64,000 nucleotides of DNA, from the NCBI RefSeq assembly GCF_024713975.1, contig NC_091106.1:12503001-12567000 (forward strand), in the 5' to 3' direction. Each line of letters opens with the position of its first letter. The stretch's first letter is position 1. The position numbers and the translations under genes were made by a program. Under the pieces are notes generated by a model, which saw nothing but the letters and a program-made list of their open reading frames with translations, did not search any database and had not been told where the DNA came from. The stretch is from Paralichthys olivaceus. Taxonomy: Eukaryota; Chordata; Actinopteri; Pleuronectiformes; Paralichthyidae. Below are positions 16,401-30,894 of the stretch, piece by piece.

Positions 16401-19400
16401 GGTGAATAGGGTTAGGGCTGAAATTAGGGTTAGGGTTAGGGTGAGGGTTGCAATTAGGGTTAGGGTTGCAGCCAGGGTTAGGGTTAGGGTTGGGGATGGA
16501 AACCCATTGGAGATTGAAGATTTTCTTGAATAACTTTTGTTCTGAAGGTCATAGAGACTTGGAAGTTGGTTCCAGCTGAACTAATGTGGGGATGCCCGAT
16601 CCACTGGTACCACCCCCGAGCGTCTACGACCTCCGCAAGGGGTCAAACCACCAAATCTCAAAGAAAAAGTACGAGATATTTTTGAATAACTTTTTTTCTG
16701 AACGTCGCAGAGACTCGGGCATTTCACACATCGTAAAGGGGAGACAGCCACGCACCCACACCAAATTTCAGCACGTTTCGAGCAAGCAGCGCAGAGTTAT
16801 TCACCCTAAGGTGAATAGGGTTAGGGCTGAAATTAGGGTTAGGGTTAGGGTGAGGGTTGCAATTAGGGTTAGGGTTGCAGCCAGGGTTAGGGTTAGGGTT
16901 GGGGATGGAAACCCATTGGAGATTGAAGATTTTCTTGAATAACTTTTGTTCTGAAGGTCATAGAGACTTGGAAGTTGGTTCCAGCTGAACTAATGTGGGG
17001 ATGCCCGATCCACTGGTACCACCCCCGAGCGTCTACGACCTCCGCAAGGGGTCAAACCACCAAATCTCAAAGAAAAAGTACGAGATATTTTTGAATAACT
17101 TTTTTTCTGAACGTCGCAGAGACTCGGGCATTTCACACATCGTAAAGGGGAGACAGCCACGCACCCACACCAAATTTCAGCACGTTTCGAGCAAGCAGCG
17201 CAGAGTTATTCACCCTAAGGTGAATAGGGTTAGGGCTGAAATTAGGGTTAGGGTTAGGGTGAGGGTTGCAATTAGGGTTAGGGTTGCAGCCAGGGTTAGG
17301 GTTAGGGTTGGGGATGGAAACCCATTGGAGATTGAAGATTTTCTTGAATAACTTTTGTTCTGAAGGTCATAGAGACTTGGAAGTTGGTTCCAGCTGAACT
17401 AATGTGGGGATGCCCGATCCACTGGTACCACCCCCGAGCGTCTACGACCTCCGCAAGGGGTCAAACCACCAAATCTCAAAGAAAAAGTACGAGATATTTT
17501 TGAATAACTTTTTTTCTGAACGTCGCAGAGACTCGGGCATTTCACACATCGTAAAGGGGAGACAGCCACGCACCCACACCAAATTTCAGCACGTTTCGAG
17601 CAAGCAGCGCAGAGTTATTCACCCTAAGGTGAATAGGGTTAGGGCTGAAATTAGGGTTAGGGTTAGGGTGAGGGTTGCAATTAGGGTTAGGGTTGCAGCC
17701 AGGGTTAGGGTTAGGGTTGGGGATGGAAACCCATTGGAGATTGAAGATTTTCTTGAATAACTTTTGTTCTGAAGGTCATAGAGACTTGGAAGTTGGTTCC
17801 AGCTGAACTAATGTGGGGATGCCCGATCCACTGGTACCACCCCCGAGCGTCTACGACCTCCGCAAGGGGTCAAACCACCAAATCTCAAAGAAAAAGTACG
17901 AGATATTTTTGAATAACTTTTTTTCTGAACGTCGCAGAGACTCGGGCATTTCACACATCGTAAAGGGGAGACAGCCACGCACCCACACCAAATTTCAGCA
18001 CGTTTCGAGCAAGCAGCGCAGAGTTATTCACCCTAAGGTGAATAGGGTTAGGGCTGAAATTAGGGTTAGGGTTAGGGTGAGGGTTGCAATTAGGGTTAGG
18101 GTTGCAGCCAGGGTTAGGGTTAGGGTTGGGGATGGAAACCCATTGGAGATTGAAGATTTTCTTGAATAACTTTTGTTCTGAAGGTCATAGAGACTTGGAA
18201 GTTGGTTCCAGCTGAACTAATGTGGGGATGCCCGATCCACTGGTACCACCCCCGAGCGTCTACGACCTCCGCAAGGGGTCAAACCACCAAATCTCAAAGA
18301 AAAAGTACGAGATATTTTTGAATAACTTTTTTTCTGAACGTCGCAGAGACTCGGGCATTTCACACATCGTAAAGGGGAGACAGCCACGCACCCACACCAA
18401 ATTTCAGCACGTTTCGAGCAAGCAGCGCAGAGTTATTCACCCTAAGGTGAATAGGGTTAGGGCTGAAATTAGGGTTAGGGTTAGGGTGAGGGTTGCAATT
18501 AGGGTTAGGGTTGCAGCCAGGGTTAGGGTTAGGGTTGGGGATGGAAACCCATTGGAGATTGAAGATTTTCTTGAATAACTTTTGTTCTGAAGGTCATAGA
18601 GACTTGGAAGTTGGTTCCAGCTGAACTAATGTGGGGATGCCCGATCCACTGGTACCACCCCCGAGCGTCTACGACCTCCGCAAGGGGTCAAACCACCAAA
18701 TCTCAAAGAAAAAGTACGAGATATTTTTGAATAACTTTTTTTCTGAACGTCGCAGAGACTCGGGCATTTCACACATCGTAAAGGGGAGACAGCCACGCAC
18801 CCACACCAAATTTCAGCACGTTTCGAGCAAGCAGCGCAGAGTTATTCACCCTAAGGTGAATAGGGTTAGGGCTGAAATTAGGGTTAGGGTTAGGGTGAGG
18901 GTTGCAATTAGGGTTAGGGTTGCAGCCAGGGTTAGGGTTAGGGTTGGGGATGGAAACCCATTGGAGATTGAAGATTTTCTTGAATAACTTTTGTTCTGAA
19001 GGTCATAGAGACTTGGAAGTTGGTTCCAGCTGAACTAATGTGGGGATGCCCGATCCACTGGTACCACCCCCGAGCGTCTACGACCTCCGCAAGGGGTCAA
19101 ACCACCAAATCTCAAAGAAAAAGTACGAGATATTTTTGAATAACTTTTTTTCTGAACGTCGCAGAGACTCGGGCATTTCACACATCGTAAAGGGGAGACA
19201 GCCACGCACCCACACCAAATTTCAGCACGTTTCGAGCAAGCAGCGCAGAGTTATTCACCCTAAGGTGAATAGGGTTAGGGCTGAAATTAGGGTTAGGGTT
19301 AGGGTGAGGGTTGCAATTAGGGTTAGGGTTGCAGCCAGGGTTAGGGTTAGGGTTGGGGATGGAAACCCATTGGAGATTGAAGATTTTCTTGAATAACTTT

Positions 19401-22400
19401 TGTTCTGAAGGTCATAGAGACTTGGAAGTTGGTTCCAGCTGAACTAATGTGGGGATGCCCGATCCACTGGTACCACCCCCGAGCGTCTACGACCTCCGCA
19501 AGGGGTCAAACCACCAAATCTCAAAGAAAAAGTACGAGATATTTTTGAATAACTTTTTTTCTGAACGTCGCAGAGACTCGGGCATTTCACACATCGTAAA
19601 GGGGAGACAGCCACGCACCCACACCAAATTTCAGCACGTTTCGAGCAAGCAGCGCAGAGTTATTCACCCTAAGGTGAATAGGGTTAGGGCTGAAATTAGG
19701 GTTAGGGTTAGGGTGAGGGTTGCAATTAGGGTTAGGGTTGCAGCCAGGGTTAGGGTTAGGGTTGGGGATGGAAACCCATTGGAGATTGAAGATTTTCTTG
19801 AATAACTTTTGTTCTGAAGGTCATAGAGACTTGGAAGTTGGTTCCAGCTGAACTAATGTGGGGATGCCCGATCCACTGGTACCACCCCCGAGCGTCTACG
19901 ACCTCCGCAAGGGGTCAAACCACCAAATCTCAAAGAAAAAGTACGAGATATTTTTGAATAACTTTTTTTCTGAACGTCGCAGAGACTCGGGCATTTCACA
20001 CATCGTAAAGGGGAGACAGCCACGCACCCACACCAAATTTCAGCACGTTTCGAGCAAGCAGCGCAGAGTTATTCACCCTAAGGTGAATAGGGTTAGGGCT
20101 GAAATTAGGGTTAGGGTTAGGGTGAGGGTTGCAATTAGGGTTAGGGTTGCAGCCAGGGTTAGGGTTAGGGTTGGGGATGGAAACCCATTGGAGATTGAAG
20201 ATTTTCTTGAATAACTTTTGTTCTGAAGGTCATAGAGACTTGGAAGTTGGTTCCAGCTGAACTAATGTGGGGATGCCCGATCCACTGGTACCACCCCCGA
20301 GCGTCTACGACCTCCGCAAGGGGTCAAACCACCAAATCTCAAAGAAAAAGTACGAGATATTTTTGAATAACTTTTTTTCTGAACGTCGCAGAGACTCGGG
20401 CATTTCACACATCGTAAAGGGGAGACAGCCACGCACCCACACCAAATTTCAGCACGTTTCGAGCAAGCAGCGCAGAGTTATTCACCCTAAGGTGAATAGG
20501 GTTAGGGCTGAAATTAGGGTTAGGGTTAGGGTGAGGGTTGCAATTAGGGTTAGGGTTGCAGCCAGGGTTAGGGTTAGGGTTGGGGATGGAAACCCATTGG
20601 AGATTGAAGATTTTCTTGAATAACTTTTGTTCTGAAGGTCATAGAGACTTGGAAGTTGGTTCCAGCTGAACTAATGTGGGGATGCCCGATCCACTGGTAC
20701 CACCCCCGAGCGTCTACGACCTCCGCAAGGGGTCAAACCACCAAATCTCAAAGAAAAAGTACGAGATATTTTTGAATAACTTTTTTTCTGAACGTCGCAG
20801 AGACTCGGGCATTTCACACATCGTAAAGGGGAGACAGCCACGCACCCACACCAAATTTCAGCACGTTTCGAGCAAGCAGCGCAGAGTTATTCACCCTAAG
20901 GTGAATAGGGTTAGGGCTGAAATTAGGGTTAGGGTTAGGGTGAGGGTTGCAATTAGGGTTAGGGTTGCAGCCAGGGTTAGGGTTAGGGTTGGGGATGGAA
21001 ACCCATTGGAGATTGAAGATTTTCTTGAATAACTTTTGTTCTGAAGGTCATAGAGACTTGGAAGTTGGTTCCAGCTGAACTAATGTGGGGATGCCCGATC
21101 CACTGGTACCACCCCCGAGCGTCTACGACCTCCGCAAGGGGTCAAACCACCAAATCTCAAAGAAAAAGTACGAGATATTTTTGAATAACTTTTTTTCTGA
21201 ACGTCGCAGAGACTCGGGCATTTCACACATCGTAAAGGGGAGACAGCCACGCACCCACACCAAATTTCAGCACGTTTCGAGCAAGCAGCGCAGAGTTATT
21301 CACCCTAAGGTGAATAGGGTTAGGGCTGAAATTAGGGTTAGGGTTAGGGTGAGGGTTGCAATTAGGGTTAGGGTTGCAGCCAGGGTTAGGGTTAGGGTTG
21401 GGGATGGAAACCCATTGGAGATTGAAGATTTTCTTGAATAACTTTTGTTCTGAAGGTCATAGAGACTTGGAAGTTGGTTCCAGCTGAACTAATGTGGGGA
21501 TGCCCGATCCACTGGTACCACCCCCGAGCGTCTACGACCTCCGCAAGGGGTCAAACCACCAAATCTCAAAGAAAAAGTACGAGATATTTTTGAATAACTT
21601 TTTTTCTGAACGTCGCAGAGACTCGGGCATTTCACACATCGTAAAGGGGAGACAGCCACGCACCCACACCAAATTTCAGCACGTTTCGAGCAAGCAGCGC
21701 AGAGTTATTCACCCTAAGGTGAATAGGGTTAGGGCTGAAATTAGGGTTAGGGTTAGGGTGAGGGTTGCAATTAGGGTTAGGGTTGCAGCCAGGGTTAGGG
21801 TTAGGGTTGGGGATGGAAACCCATTGGAGATTGAAGATTTTCTTGAATAACTTTTGTTCTGAAGGTCATAGAGACTTGGAAGTTGGTTCCAGCTGAACTA
21901 ATGTGGGGATGCCCGATCCACTGGTACCACCCCCGAGCGTCTACGACCTCCGCAAGGGGTCAAACCACCAAATCTCAAAGAAAAAGTACGAGATATTTTT
22001 GAATAACTTTTTTTCTGAACGTCGCAGAGACTCGGGCATTTCACACATCGTAAAGGGGAGACAGCCACGCACCCACACCAAATTTCAGCACGTTTCGAGC
22101 AAGCAGCGCAGAGTTATTCACCCTAAGGTGAATAGGGTTAGGGCTGAAATTAGGGTTAGGGTTAGGGTGAGGGTTGCAATTAGGGTTAGGGTTGCAGCCA
22201 GGGTTAGGGTTAGGGTTGGGGATGGAAACCCATTGGAGATTGAAGATTTTCTTGAATAACTTTTGTTCTGAAGGTCATAGAGACTTGGAAGTTGGTTCCA
22301 GCTGAACTAATGTGGGGATGCCCGATCCACTGGTACCACCCCCGAGCGTCTACGACCTCCGCAAGGGGTCAAACCACCAAATCTCAAAGAAAAAGTACGA

Positions 22401-23947
22401 GATATTTTTGAATAACTTTTTTTCTGAACGTCGCAGAGACTCGGGCATTTCACACATCGTAAAGGGGAGACAGCCACGCACCCACACCAAATTTCAGCAC
22501 GTTTCGAGCAAGCAGCGCAGAGTTATTCACCCTAAGGTGAATAGGGTTAGGGCTGAAATTAGGGTTAGGGTTAGGGTGAGGGTTGCAATTAGGGTTAGGG
22601 TTGCAGCCAGGGTTAGGGTTAGGGTTGGGGATGGAAACCCATTGGAGATTGAAGATTTTCTTGAATAACTTTTGTTCTGAAGGTCATAGAGACTTGGAAG
22701 TTGGTTCCAGCTGAACTAATGTGGGGATGCCCGATCCACTGGTACCACCCCCGAGCGTCTACGACCTCCGCAAGGGGTCAAACCACCAAATCTCAAAGAA
22801 AAAGTACGAGATATTTTTGAATAACTTTTTTTCTGAACGTCGCAGAGACTCGGGCATTTCACACATCGTAAAGGGGAGACAGCCACGCACCCACACCAAA
22901 TTTCAGCACGTTTCGAGCAAGCAGCGCAGAGTTATTCACCCTAAGGTGAATAGGGTTAGGGCTGAAATTAGGGTTAGGGTTAGGGTGAGGGTTGCAATTA
23001 GGGTTAGGGTTGCAGCCAGGGTTAGGGTTAGGGTTGGGGATGGAAACCCATTGGAGATTGAAGATTTTCTTGAATAACTTTTGTTCTGAAGGTCATAGAG
23101 ACTTGGAAGTTGGTTCCAGCTGAACTAATGTGGGGATGCCCGATCCACTGGTACCACCCCCGAGCGTCTACGACCTCCGCAAGGGGTCAAACCACCAAAT
23201 CTCAAAGAAAAAGTACGAGATATTTTTGAATAACTTTTTTTCTGAACGTCGCAGAGACTCGGGCATTTCACACATCGTAAAGGGGAGACAGCCACGCACC
23301 CACACCAAATTTCAGCACGTTTCGAGCAAGCAGCGCAGAGTTATTCACCCTAAGGTGAATAGGGTTAGGGCTGAAATTAGGGTTAGGGTTAGGGTGAGGG
23401 TTGCAATTAGGGTTAGGGTTGCAGCCAGGGTTAGGGTTAGGGTTGGGGATGGAAACCCATTGGAGATTGAAGATTTTCTTGAATAACTTTTGTTCTGAAG
23501 GTCATAGAGACTTGGAAGTTGGTTCCAGCTGAACTAATGTGGGGATGCCCGATCCACTGGTACCACCCCCGAGCGTCTACGACCTCCGCAAGGGGTCAAA
23601 CCACCAAATCTCAAAGAAAAAGTACGAGATATTTTTGAATAACTTTTTTTCTGAACGTCGCAGAGACTCGGGCATTTCACACATCGTAAAGGGGAGACAG
23701 CCACGCACCCACACCAAATTTCAGCACGTTTCGAGCAAGCAGCGCAGAGTTATTCACCCTAAGGTGAATAGGGTTAGGGCTGAAATTAGGGTTAGGGTTA
23801 GGGTGAGGGTTGCAATTAGGGTTAGGGTTGCAGCCAGGGTTAGGGTTAGGGTTGGGGATGGAAACCCATTGGAGATTGAAGATTTTCTTGAATAACTTTT
23901 GTTCTGAAGGTCATAGAGACTTGGAAGTTGGTTCCAGCTGAACTAAT

Positions 23948-24350
23948 GTGGGGATGCCCGATCCACTGGTACCACCCCCGAGCGTCTACGACCTCCGCAA
24001 GGGGTCAAACCACCAAATCTCAAAGAAAAAGTACGAGATATTTTTGAATAACCTTTTTTCTCAACGTCGCAGAGACTCTGGCATTTCACACATCGTAAAG
24101 GGGAGACAGCCACGCACCCACACCAAATTTCAGCACGTTTCGAGCAAGCAGCGCAGAGTTATTCACCCTAAGGTGAATAGGGTTAGGGCTGAAATTAGGG
24201 TTAGGGTTAGGGTGAGGGTTGCAATTAGGGTTAGGGTTGCAGCCAGGGTTAGGGTTAGGGTTGGGGATGGAAACCCATTGGAGATTGAAGATTTTCTTGA
24301 ATAACTTTTGTTCTGAAGGAGACTTGGAAGTTGGTTCCAGCTGAACTAAT
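23948..24350 (+). repeat. Aberrant 403-bp unit (unit 35)
   Basis: The only unit with a length change: six bases (GTCATA) are missing just after position 24319. It also carries private substitutions near 24052-24080 (for example CCTTTTTT for CTTTTTTT, TCAACG for TGAACG, CTCTGG for CTCGGG). It marks the border between the uniform left part and the variable right part of the array. Confidence 0.9.
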
Positions 24351-26804
24351 GTGGGGATGCCCGATCCACTGGTACCACCCCCGAGCGTCTACGACCTCCG
24401 CAAGGGGTCAAACCACCAAATCTCAAAGAAAAAGCACGAGATATTTTTGAATTACTTTTTTTCTGAACGTCGCAGAGACTCGGGCATTTCACACATCGTA
24501 AAGGGGAGACAGCCACGCACCCACACCAAATTTCAGCACGTTTCGAGCAAGCAGCGCAGAGTTATTCACCCTAAGGTGAATAGGGTTAGGGCTGAAATTA
24601 GGGTTAGGGTTAGGGTGAGGGTTGCAATTAGGGTTAGGGTTGCAGCCAGGGTTAGGGTTAGGGTTGGGGATGGAAACCCATTGGAGATTGAAGATTTTCT
24701 TGAATAACTTTTGTTCTGAAGGTCATAGAGACTTGGAAGTTGGTTCCAGCTGAACTAATGTGGGGATGCCCGATCCACTGGTACCACCCCCGAGCGTCTA
24801 CGACCTCCGCAAGGGGTCAAACCACCAAATCTCAAAGAAAAAGTACGAGATATTTTTGAATAACTTTTTTTCTGAACGTCGCAGAGACTCGGGCATTTCA
24901 CACATCGTAAAGGGGAGACAGCCACGCACCCACACCAAATTTCAGCACGTTTCGAGCAAGCAGCGCAGAGTTATTCACCCTAAGGTGAATAGGGTTAGGG
25001 CTGAAATTAGGGTTAGGGTTAGGGTGAGGGTTGCAATTAGGGTTAGGGTTGCAGCCAGGGTTAGGGTTAGGGTTGGGGATGGAAACCCATTGGAGATTGA
25101 AGATTTTCTTGAATAACTTTTGTTCTGAAGGTCATAGAGACTTGGAAGTTGGTTCCAGCTGAACTAATGTGGGGATGCCCGATCCACTGGTACCACCCCC
25201 GAGCGTCTACGACCTCCGCAAGGGGTCAAACCACCAAATCTCAAAGAAAAAGCACGAGATATTTTTGAATTACTTTTTTTCTGAACGTCGCAGAGACTCG
25301 GGCATTTCACACATCGTAAAGGGGAGACAGCCACGCACCCACACCAAATTTCAGCACGTTTCGAGCAAGCAGCGCAGAGTTATTCACCCTAAGGTGAATA
25401 GGGTTAGGGCTGAAATTAGGGTTAGGGTTAGGGTGAGGGTTGCAATTAGGGTTAGGGTTGCAGCCAGGGTTAGGGTTAGGGTTGGGGATGGAAACCCATT
25501 GGAGATTGAAGATTTTCTTGAATAACTTTTGTTCTGAAGGTCATAGAGACTTGGAAGTTGGTTCCAGCTGAACTAATGTGGGGATGCCCGATCCACTGGT
25601 ACCACCCCCGAGCGTCTACGACCTCCGCAAGGGGTCAAACCACCAAATCTCAAAGAAAAAGTACGAGATATTTTTGAATAACTTTTTTTCTGAACGTCGC
25701 AGAGACTCGGGCATTTCACCCATCGTAAAGGGGAGACAGCCACGCACCCACACCAAATTTCAGCACGTTTCGAGCAAGCAGCGCAGAGTTATTCACCCTA
25801 AGGTGAATAGGGTTAGGGCTGAAATTAGGGTTAGGGTTAGGGTGAGGGTTGCAATTAGGGTTAGGGTTGCAGCCAGGGTTAGGGTTAGGGTTGGGGATGG
25901 AAACCCATTGGAGATTGAAGATTTTCTTGAATAACTTTTGTTCTGAAGGTCATAGAGACTTGGAAGTTGGTTCCAGCTGAACTAATGTGGGGATGCCCGA
26001 TCCACTGGTACCACCCCCGAGCGTCTACGACCTCCGCAAGGGGTCAAACCACCAAATCTCAAAGAAAAAGTACGAGATATTTTTGAATAACTTTTTTTCT
26101 GAACGTCGCAGAGACTCGGGCATTTCACACATCGTAAAGGGGAGACAGCCACGCACCCACACCAAATTTCAGCACGTTTCGAGCAAGCAGCGCAGAGTTA
26201 TTCACCCTAAGGTGAATAGGGTTAGGGCTGAAATTAGGGTTAGGGTTAGGGTGAGGGTTGCAATTAGGGTTAGGGTTGCAGCCAGGGTTAGGGTTAGGGT
26301 TGGGGATGGAAACCCATTGGAGATTGAAGATTTTCTTGAATAACTTTTGTTCTGAAGGTCATAGAGACTTGGAAGTTGGTTCCAGCTGAACTAATGTGGG
26401 GATGCCCGATCCACTGGTACCACCCCCGAGCGTCTACGACCTCCGCAAGGGGTCAAACCACCAAATCTCAAAGAAAAAGCACGAGATATTTTTGAATTAC
26501 TTTTTTTCTGAACGTCGCAGAGACTCGGGCATTTCACACATCGTAAAGGGGAGACAGCCACGCACCCACACCAAATTTCAGCACGTTTCGAGCAAGCAGC
26601 GCAGAGTTATTCACCCTAAGGTGAATAGGGTTAGGGCTGAAATTAGGGTTAGGGTTAGGGTGAGGGTTGCAATTAGGGTTAGGGTTGCAGCCAGGGTTAG
26701 GGTTAGGGTTGGGGATGGAAACCCATTGGAGATTGAAGATTTTCTTGAATAACTTTTGTTCTGAAGGTCATAGAGACTTGGAAGTTGGTTCCAGCTGAAC
26801 TAAT

Positions 26805-29800
26805 GTGGGGATGCCCGATCCACTGGTACCACCCCCGAGCGTCTACGACCTCCGCAAGGGGTCAAACCACCAAATCTCAAAGAAAAAGTACGAGATATTT
26901 TTGAATAACTTTTTTTCTGAACGTCGCAGAGACTCGGGCATTTCACACATCGTAAAGGGGAGACAGCCACGCACCCACACCAAATTTCAGCACGTTTCGA
27001 GCAAGCAGCGCAGAGTTATTCACCCTAAGGTGAATAGGGTTAGGGCTGAAATTAGGGTTAGGGTTAGGGTGAGGGTTGCAATTAGGGTTAGGGTTGCAGC
27101 CAGGGTTAGGGTTAGGGTTGGGGATGGAAACCCATTGGAGATTGAAGATTTTCTTGAATAACTTTTGTTCTGAAGGTCATAGAGACTTGGAAGTTGGTTC
27201 AAGCTGAACTAATGTGGGGATGCCCGATCCACTGGTACCACCCCCGAGCGTCTACGACCTCCGCAAGGGGTCAAACCACCAAATCTCAAAGAAAAAGCAC
27301 GAGATATTTTTGAATAACTTTTTTTCTGAACGTCGCAGAGACTCGGGCATTTCACACATCGTAAAGGGGAGACAGCCACGCACCCACACCAAATTTCAGC
27401 ACGTTTCGAGCAAGCAGCGCAGAGTTATTCACCCTAAGGTGAATAGGGTTAGGGCTGAAATTAGGGTTAGGGTTAGGGTGAGGGTTGCAATTAGGGTTAG
27501 GGTTGCAGCCAGGGTTAGGGTTAGGGTTGGGGATGGAAACCCATTGGAGATTGAAGATTTTCTTGAATAACTTTTGTTCTGAAGGTCATAGAGACTTGGA
27601 AGTTGGTTCCAGCTGAACTAATGTGGGGATGCCCGATCCACTGGTACCACCCCCGAGCGTCTACGACCTCCGCAAGGGGTCAAACCACCAAATCTCAAAG
27701 AAAAAGTACGAGATATTTTTGAATAACTTTTTTTCTGAACGTCGCAGAGACTCGGGCATTTCACACATCGTAAAGGGGAGACAGCCACGCACCCACACCA
27801 AATTTCAGCACGTTTCGAGCAAGCAGCGCAGAGTTATTCACCCTAAGGTGAATAGGGTTAGGGCTGAAATTAGGGTTAGGGTTAGGGTGAGGGTTGCAAT
27901 TAGGGTTAGGGTTGCAGCCAGGGTTAGGGTTAGGGTTGGGGATGGAAACCCATTGGAGATTGAAGATTTTCTTGAATAACTTTTGTTCTGAAGGTCATAG
28001 AGACTTGGAAGTTGGTTCCAGCTGAACTAATGTGGGGATGCCCGATCCACTGGTACCACCCCCGAGCGTCTACGACCTCCGCAAGGGGTCAAACCACCAA
28101 ATCTCAAAGAAAAAGTACGAGATATTTTTGAATTACTTTTTTTCTGAACGTCGCAGAGACTCGGGCATTTCACACATCGTAAAGGGGAGACAGCCACGCA
28201 CCCACACCAAATTTCAGCACGTTTCGAGCAAGCAGCGCAGAGTTATTCACCCTAAGGTGAATAGGGTTAGGGCTGAAATTAGGGTTAGGGTTAGGGTGAG
28301 GGTTGCAATTAGGGTTAGGGTTGCAGCCAGGGTTAGGGTTAGGGTTGGGGATGGAAACCCATTGGAGATTGAAGATTTTCTTGAATAACTTTTGTTCTGA
28401 AGGTCATAGAGACTTGGAAGTTGGTTCCAGCTGAACTAATGTGGGGATGCCCGATCCACTGGTACCACCCCCGAGCGTCTACGACCTCCGCAAGGGGTCA
28501 AACCACCAAATCTCAAAGAAAAAGTACGAGATATTTTTGAATTACTTTTTTTCTGAACGTCGCAGAGACTCGGGCATTTCACACATCGTAAAGGGGAGAC
28601 AGCCACGCACCCACGCCAAATTTCAGCACGTTTCGAGCAAGCAGCGCAGAGTTATTCACCCTAAGGTGAATAGGGTTAGGGCTGAAATTAGGGTTAGGGT
28701 TAGGGTGAGGGTTGCAATTAGGGTTAGGGTTGCAGCCAGGGTTAGGGTTAGGGTTGGGGATGGAAACCCATTGGAGATTGAAGATTTTCTTGAATAACTT
28801 TTGTTCTGAAGGTCATAGAGACTTGGAAGTTGGTTCCAGCTGAACTAATGTGGGGATGCCCGATCCACTGGTACCACCCCCGAGCGTCTACGACCTCCGC
28901 AAGGGGTCAAACCACCAAATCTCAAAGAAAAAGTACGAGATATTTTTGAATAACTTTTTTTCTGAACGTCGCAGAGACTCGGGCATTTCACCCATCGTAA
29001 AGGGGAGACAGCCACGCACCCACACCAAATTTCAGCACGTTTCGAGCAAGCAGCGCAGAGTTATTCACCCTAAGGTGAATAGGGTTAGGGCTGAAATTAG
29101 GGTTAGGGTTAGGGTGAGGGTTGCAATTAGGGTTAGGGTTGCAGCCAGGGTTAGGGTTAGGGTTGGGGATGGAAACCCATTGGAGATTGAAGATTTTCTT
29201 GAATAACTTTTGTTCTGAAGGTCATAGAGACTTGGAAGTTGGTTCCAGCTGAACTAATGTGGGGATGCCCGATCCACTGGTACCACCCCCGAGCGTCTAC
29301 GACCTCCGCAAGGGGTCAAACCACCAAATCTCAAAGAAAAAGTACGAGATATTTTTGAATAACTTTTTTTCTGAACGTCGCAGAGACTCGGGCATTTCAC
29401 CCATCGTAAAGGGGAGACAGCCACGCACCCACACCAAATTTCAGCACGTTTCGAGCAAGCAGCGCAGAGTTATTCACCCTAAGGTGAATAGGGTTAGGGC
29501 TGAAATTAGGGTTAGGGTTAGGGTGAGGGTTGCAATTAGGGTTAGGGTTGCAGCCAGGGTTAGGGTTAGGGTTGGGGATGGAAACCCATTGGAGATTGAA
29601 GATTTTCTTGAATAACTTTTGTTCTGAAGGTCATAGAGACTTGGAAGTTGGTTCCAGCTGAACTAATGTGGGGATGCCCGATCCACTGGTACCACCCCCG
29701 AGCGTCTACGACCTCCGCAAGGGGTCAAACCACCAAATCTCAAAGAAAAAGTACGAGATATTTTTGAATAACTTTTTTTCTGAACGTCGCAGAGACTCGG

Positions 29801-30894
29801 GCATTTCACACATCGTAAAGGGGAGACAGCCACGCACCCACACCAAATTTCAGCACGTTTCGAGCAAGCAGCGCAGAGTTATTCACCCTAAGGTGAATAG
29901 GGTTAGGGCTGAAATTAGGGTTAGGGTTAGGGTGAGGGTTGCAATTAGGGTTAGGGTTGCAGCCAGGGTTAGGGTTAGGGTTGGGGATGGAAACCCATTG
30001 GAGATTGAAGATTTTCTTGAATAACTTTTGTTCTGAAGGTCATAGAGACTTGGAAGTTGGTTCCAGCTGAACTAATGTGGGGATGCCCGATCCACTGGTA
30101 CCACCCCCGAGCGTCTACGACCTCCGCAAGGGGTCAAACCACCAAATCTCAAAGAAAAAGCACGAGATATTTTTGAATTACTTTTTTTCTGAACGTCGCA
30201 GAGACTCGGGCATTTCACACATCGTAAAGGGGAGACAGCCACGCACCCACACCAAATTTCAGCACGTTTCGAGCAAGCAGCGCAGAGTTATTCACCCTAA
30301 GGTGAATAGGGTTAGGGCTGAAATTAGGGTTAGGGTTAGGGTGAGGGTTGCAATTAGGGTTAGGGTTGCAGCCAGGGTTAGGGTTAGGGTTGGGGATGGA
30401 AACCCATTGGAGATTGAAGATTTTCTTGAATAACTTTTGTTCTGAAGGTCATAGAGACTTGGAAGTTGGTTCCAGCTGAACTAATGTGGGGATGCCCGAT
30501 CCACTGGTACCACCCCCGAGCGTCTACGACCTCCGCAAGGGGTCAAACCACCAAATCTCAAAGAAAAAGTACGAGATATTTTTGAATAACTTTTTTTCTG
30601 AACGTCGCAGAGACTCGGGCATTTCACACATCGTAAAGGGGAGACAGCCACGCACCCACACCAAATTTCAGCACGTTTCGAGCAAGCAGCGCAGAGTTAT
30701 TCACCCTAAGGTGAATAGGGTTAGGGCTGAAATTAGGGTTAGGGTTAGGGTGAGGGTTGCAATTAGGGTTAGGGTTGCAGCCAGGGTTAGGGTTAGGGTT
30801 GGGGATGGAAACCCATTGGAGATTGAAGATTTTCTTGAATAACTTTTGTTCTGAAGGTCATAGAGACTTGGAAGTTGGTTCCAGCTGAACTAAT
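26805..30894 (+). repeat. Higher-order block B, first copy (10 units)
   Basis: The ordered series of unit variants here recurs 8998 bp (22 units) to the right at 35803-39892. It includes the rare C-to-A change in TTCAAGCTG at 27201 and its counterpart at 36199. Variant order: YN, HN, YN, YY, YY with an extra GCC change, YN with CCC change twice, YN, HY, YN. The letters are the residues read at the two commonest variable codons. Confidence 0.85.

Noticed and set aside
27020-27202. Minus-strand 60-codon frames at 27020-27202 and 36018-36200 as genes
   Set aside because: They exist only because a C-to-A change in two satellite units creates a start codon; they are marks of the block duplication.
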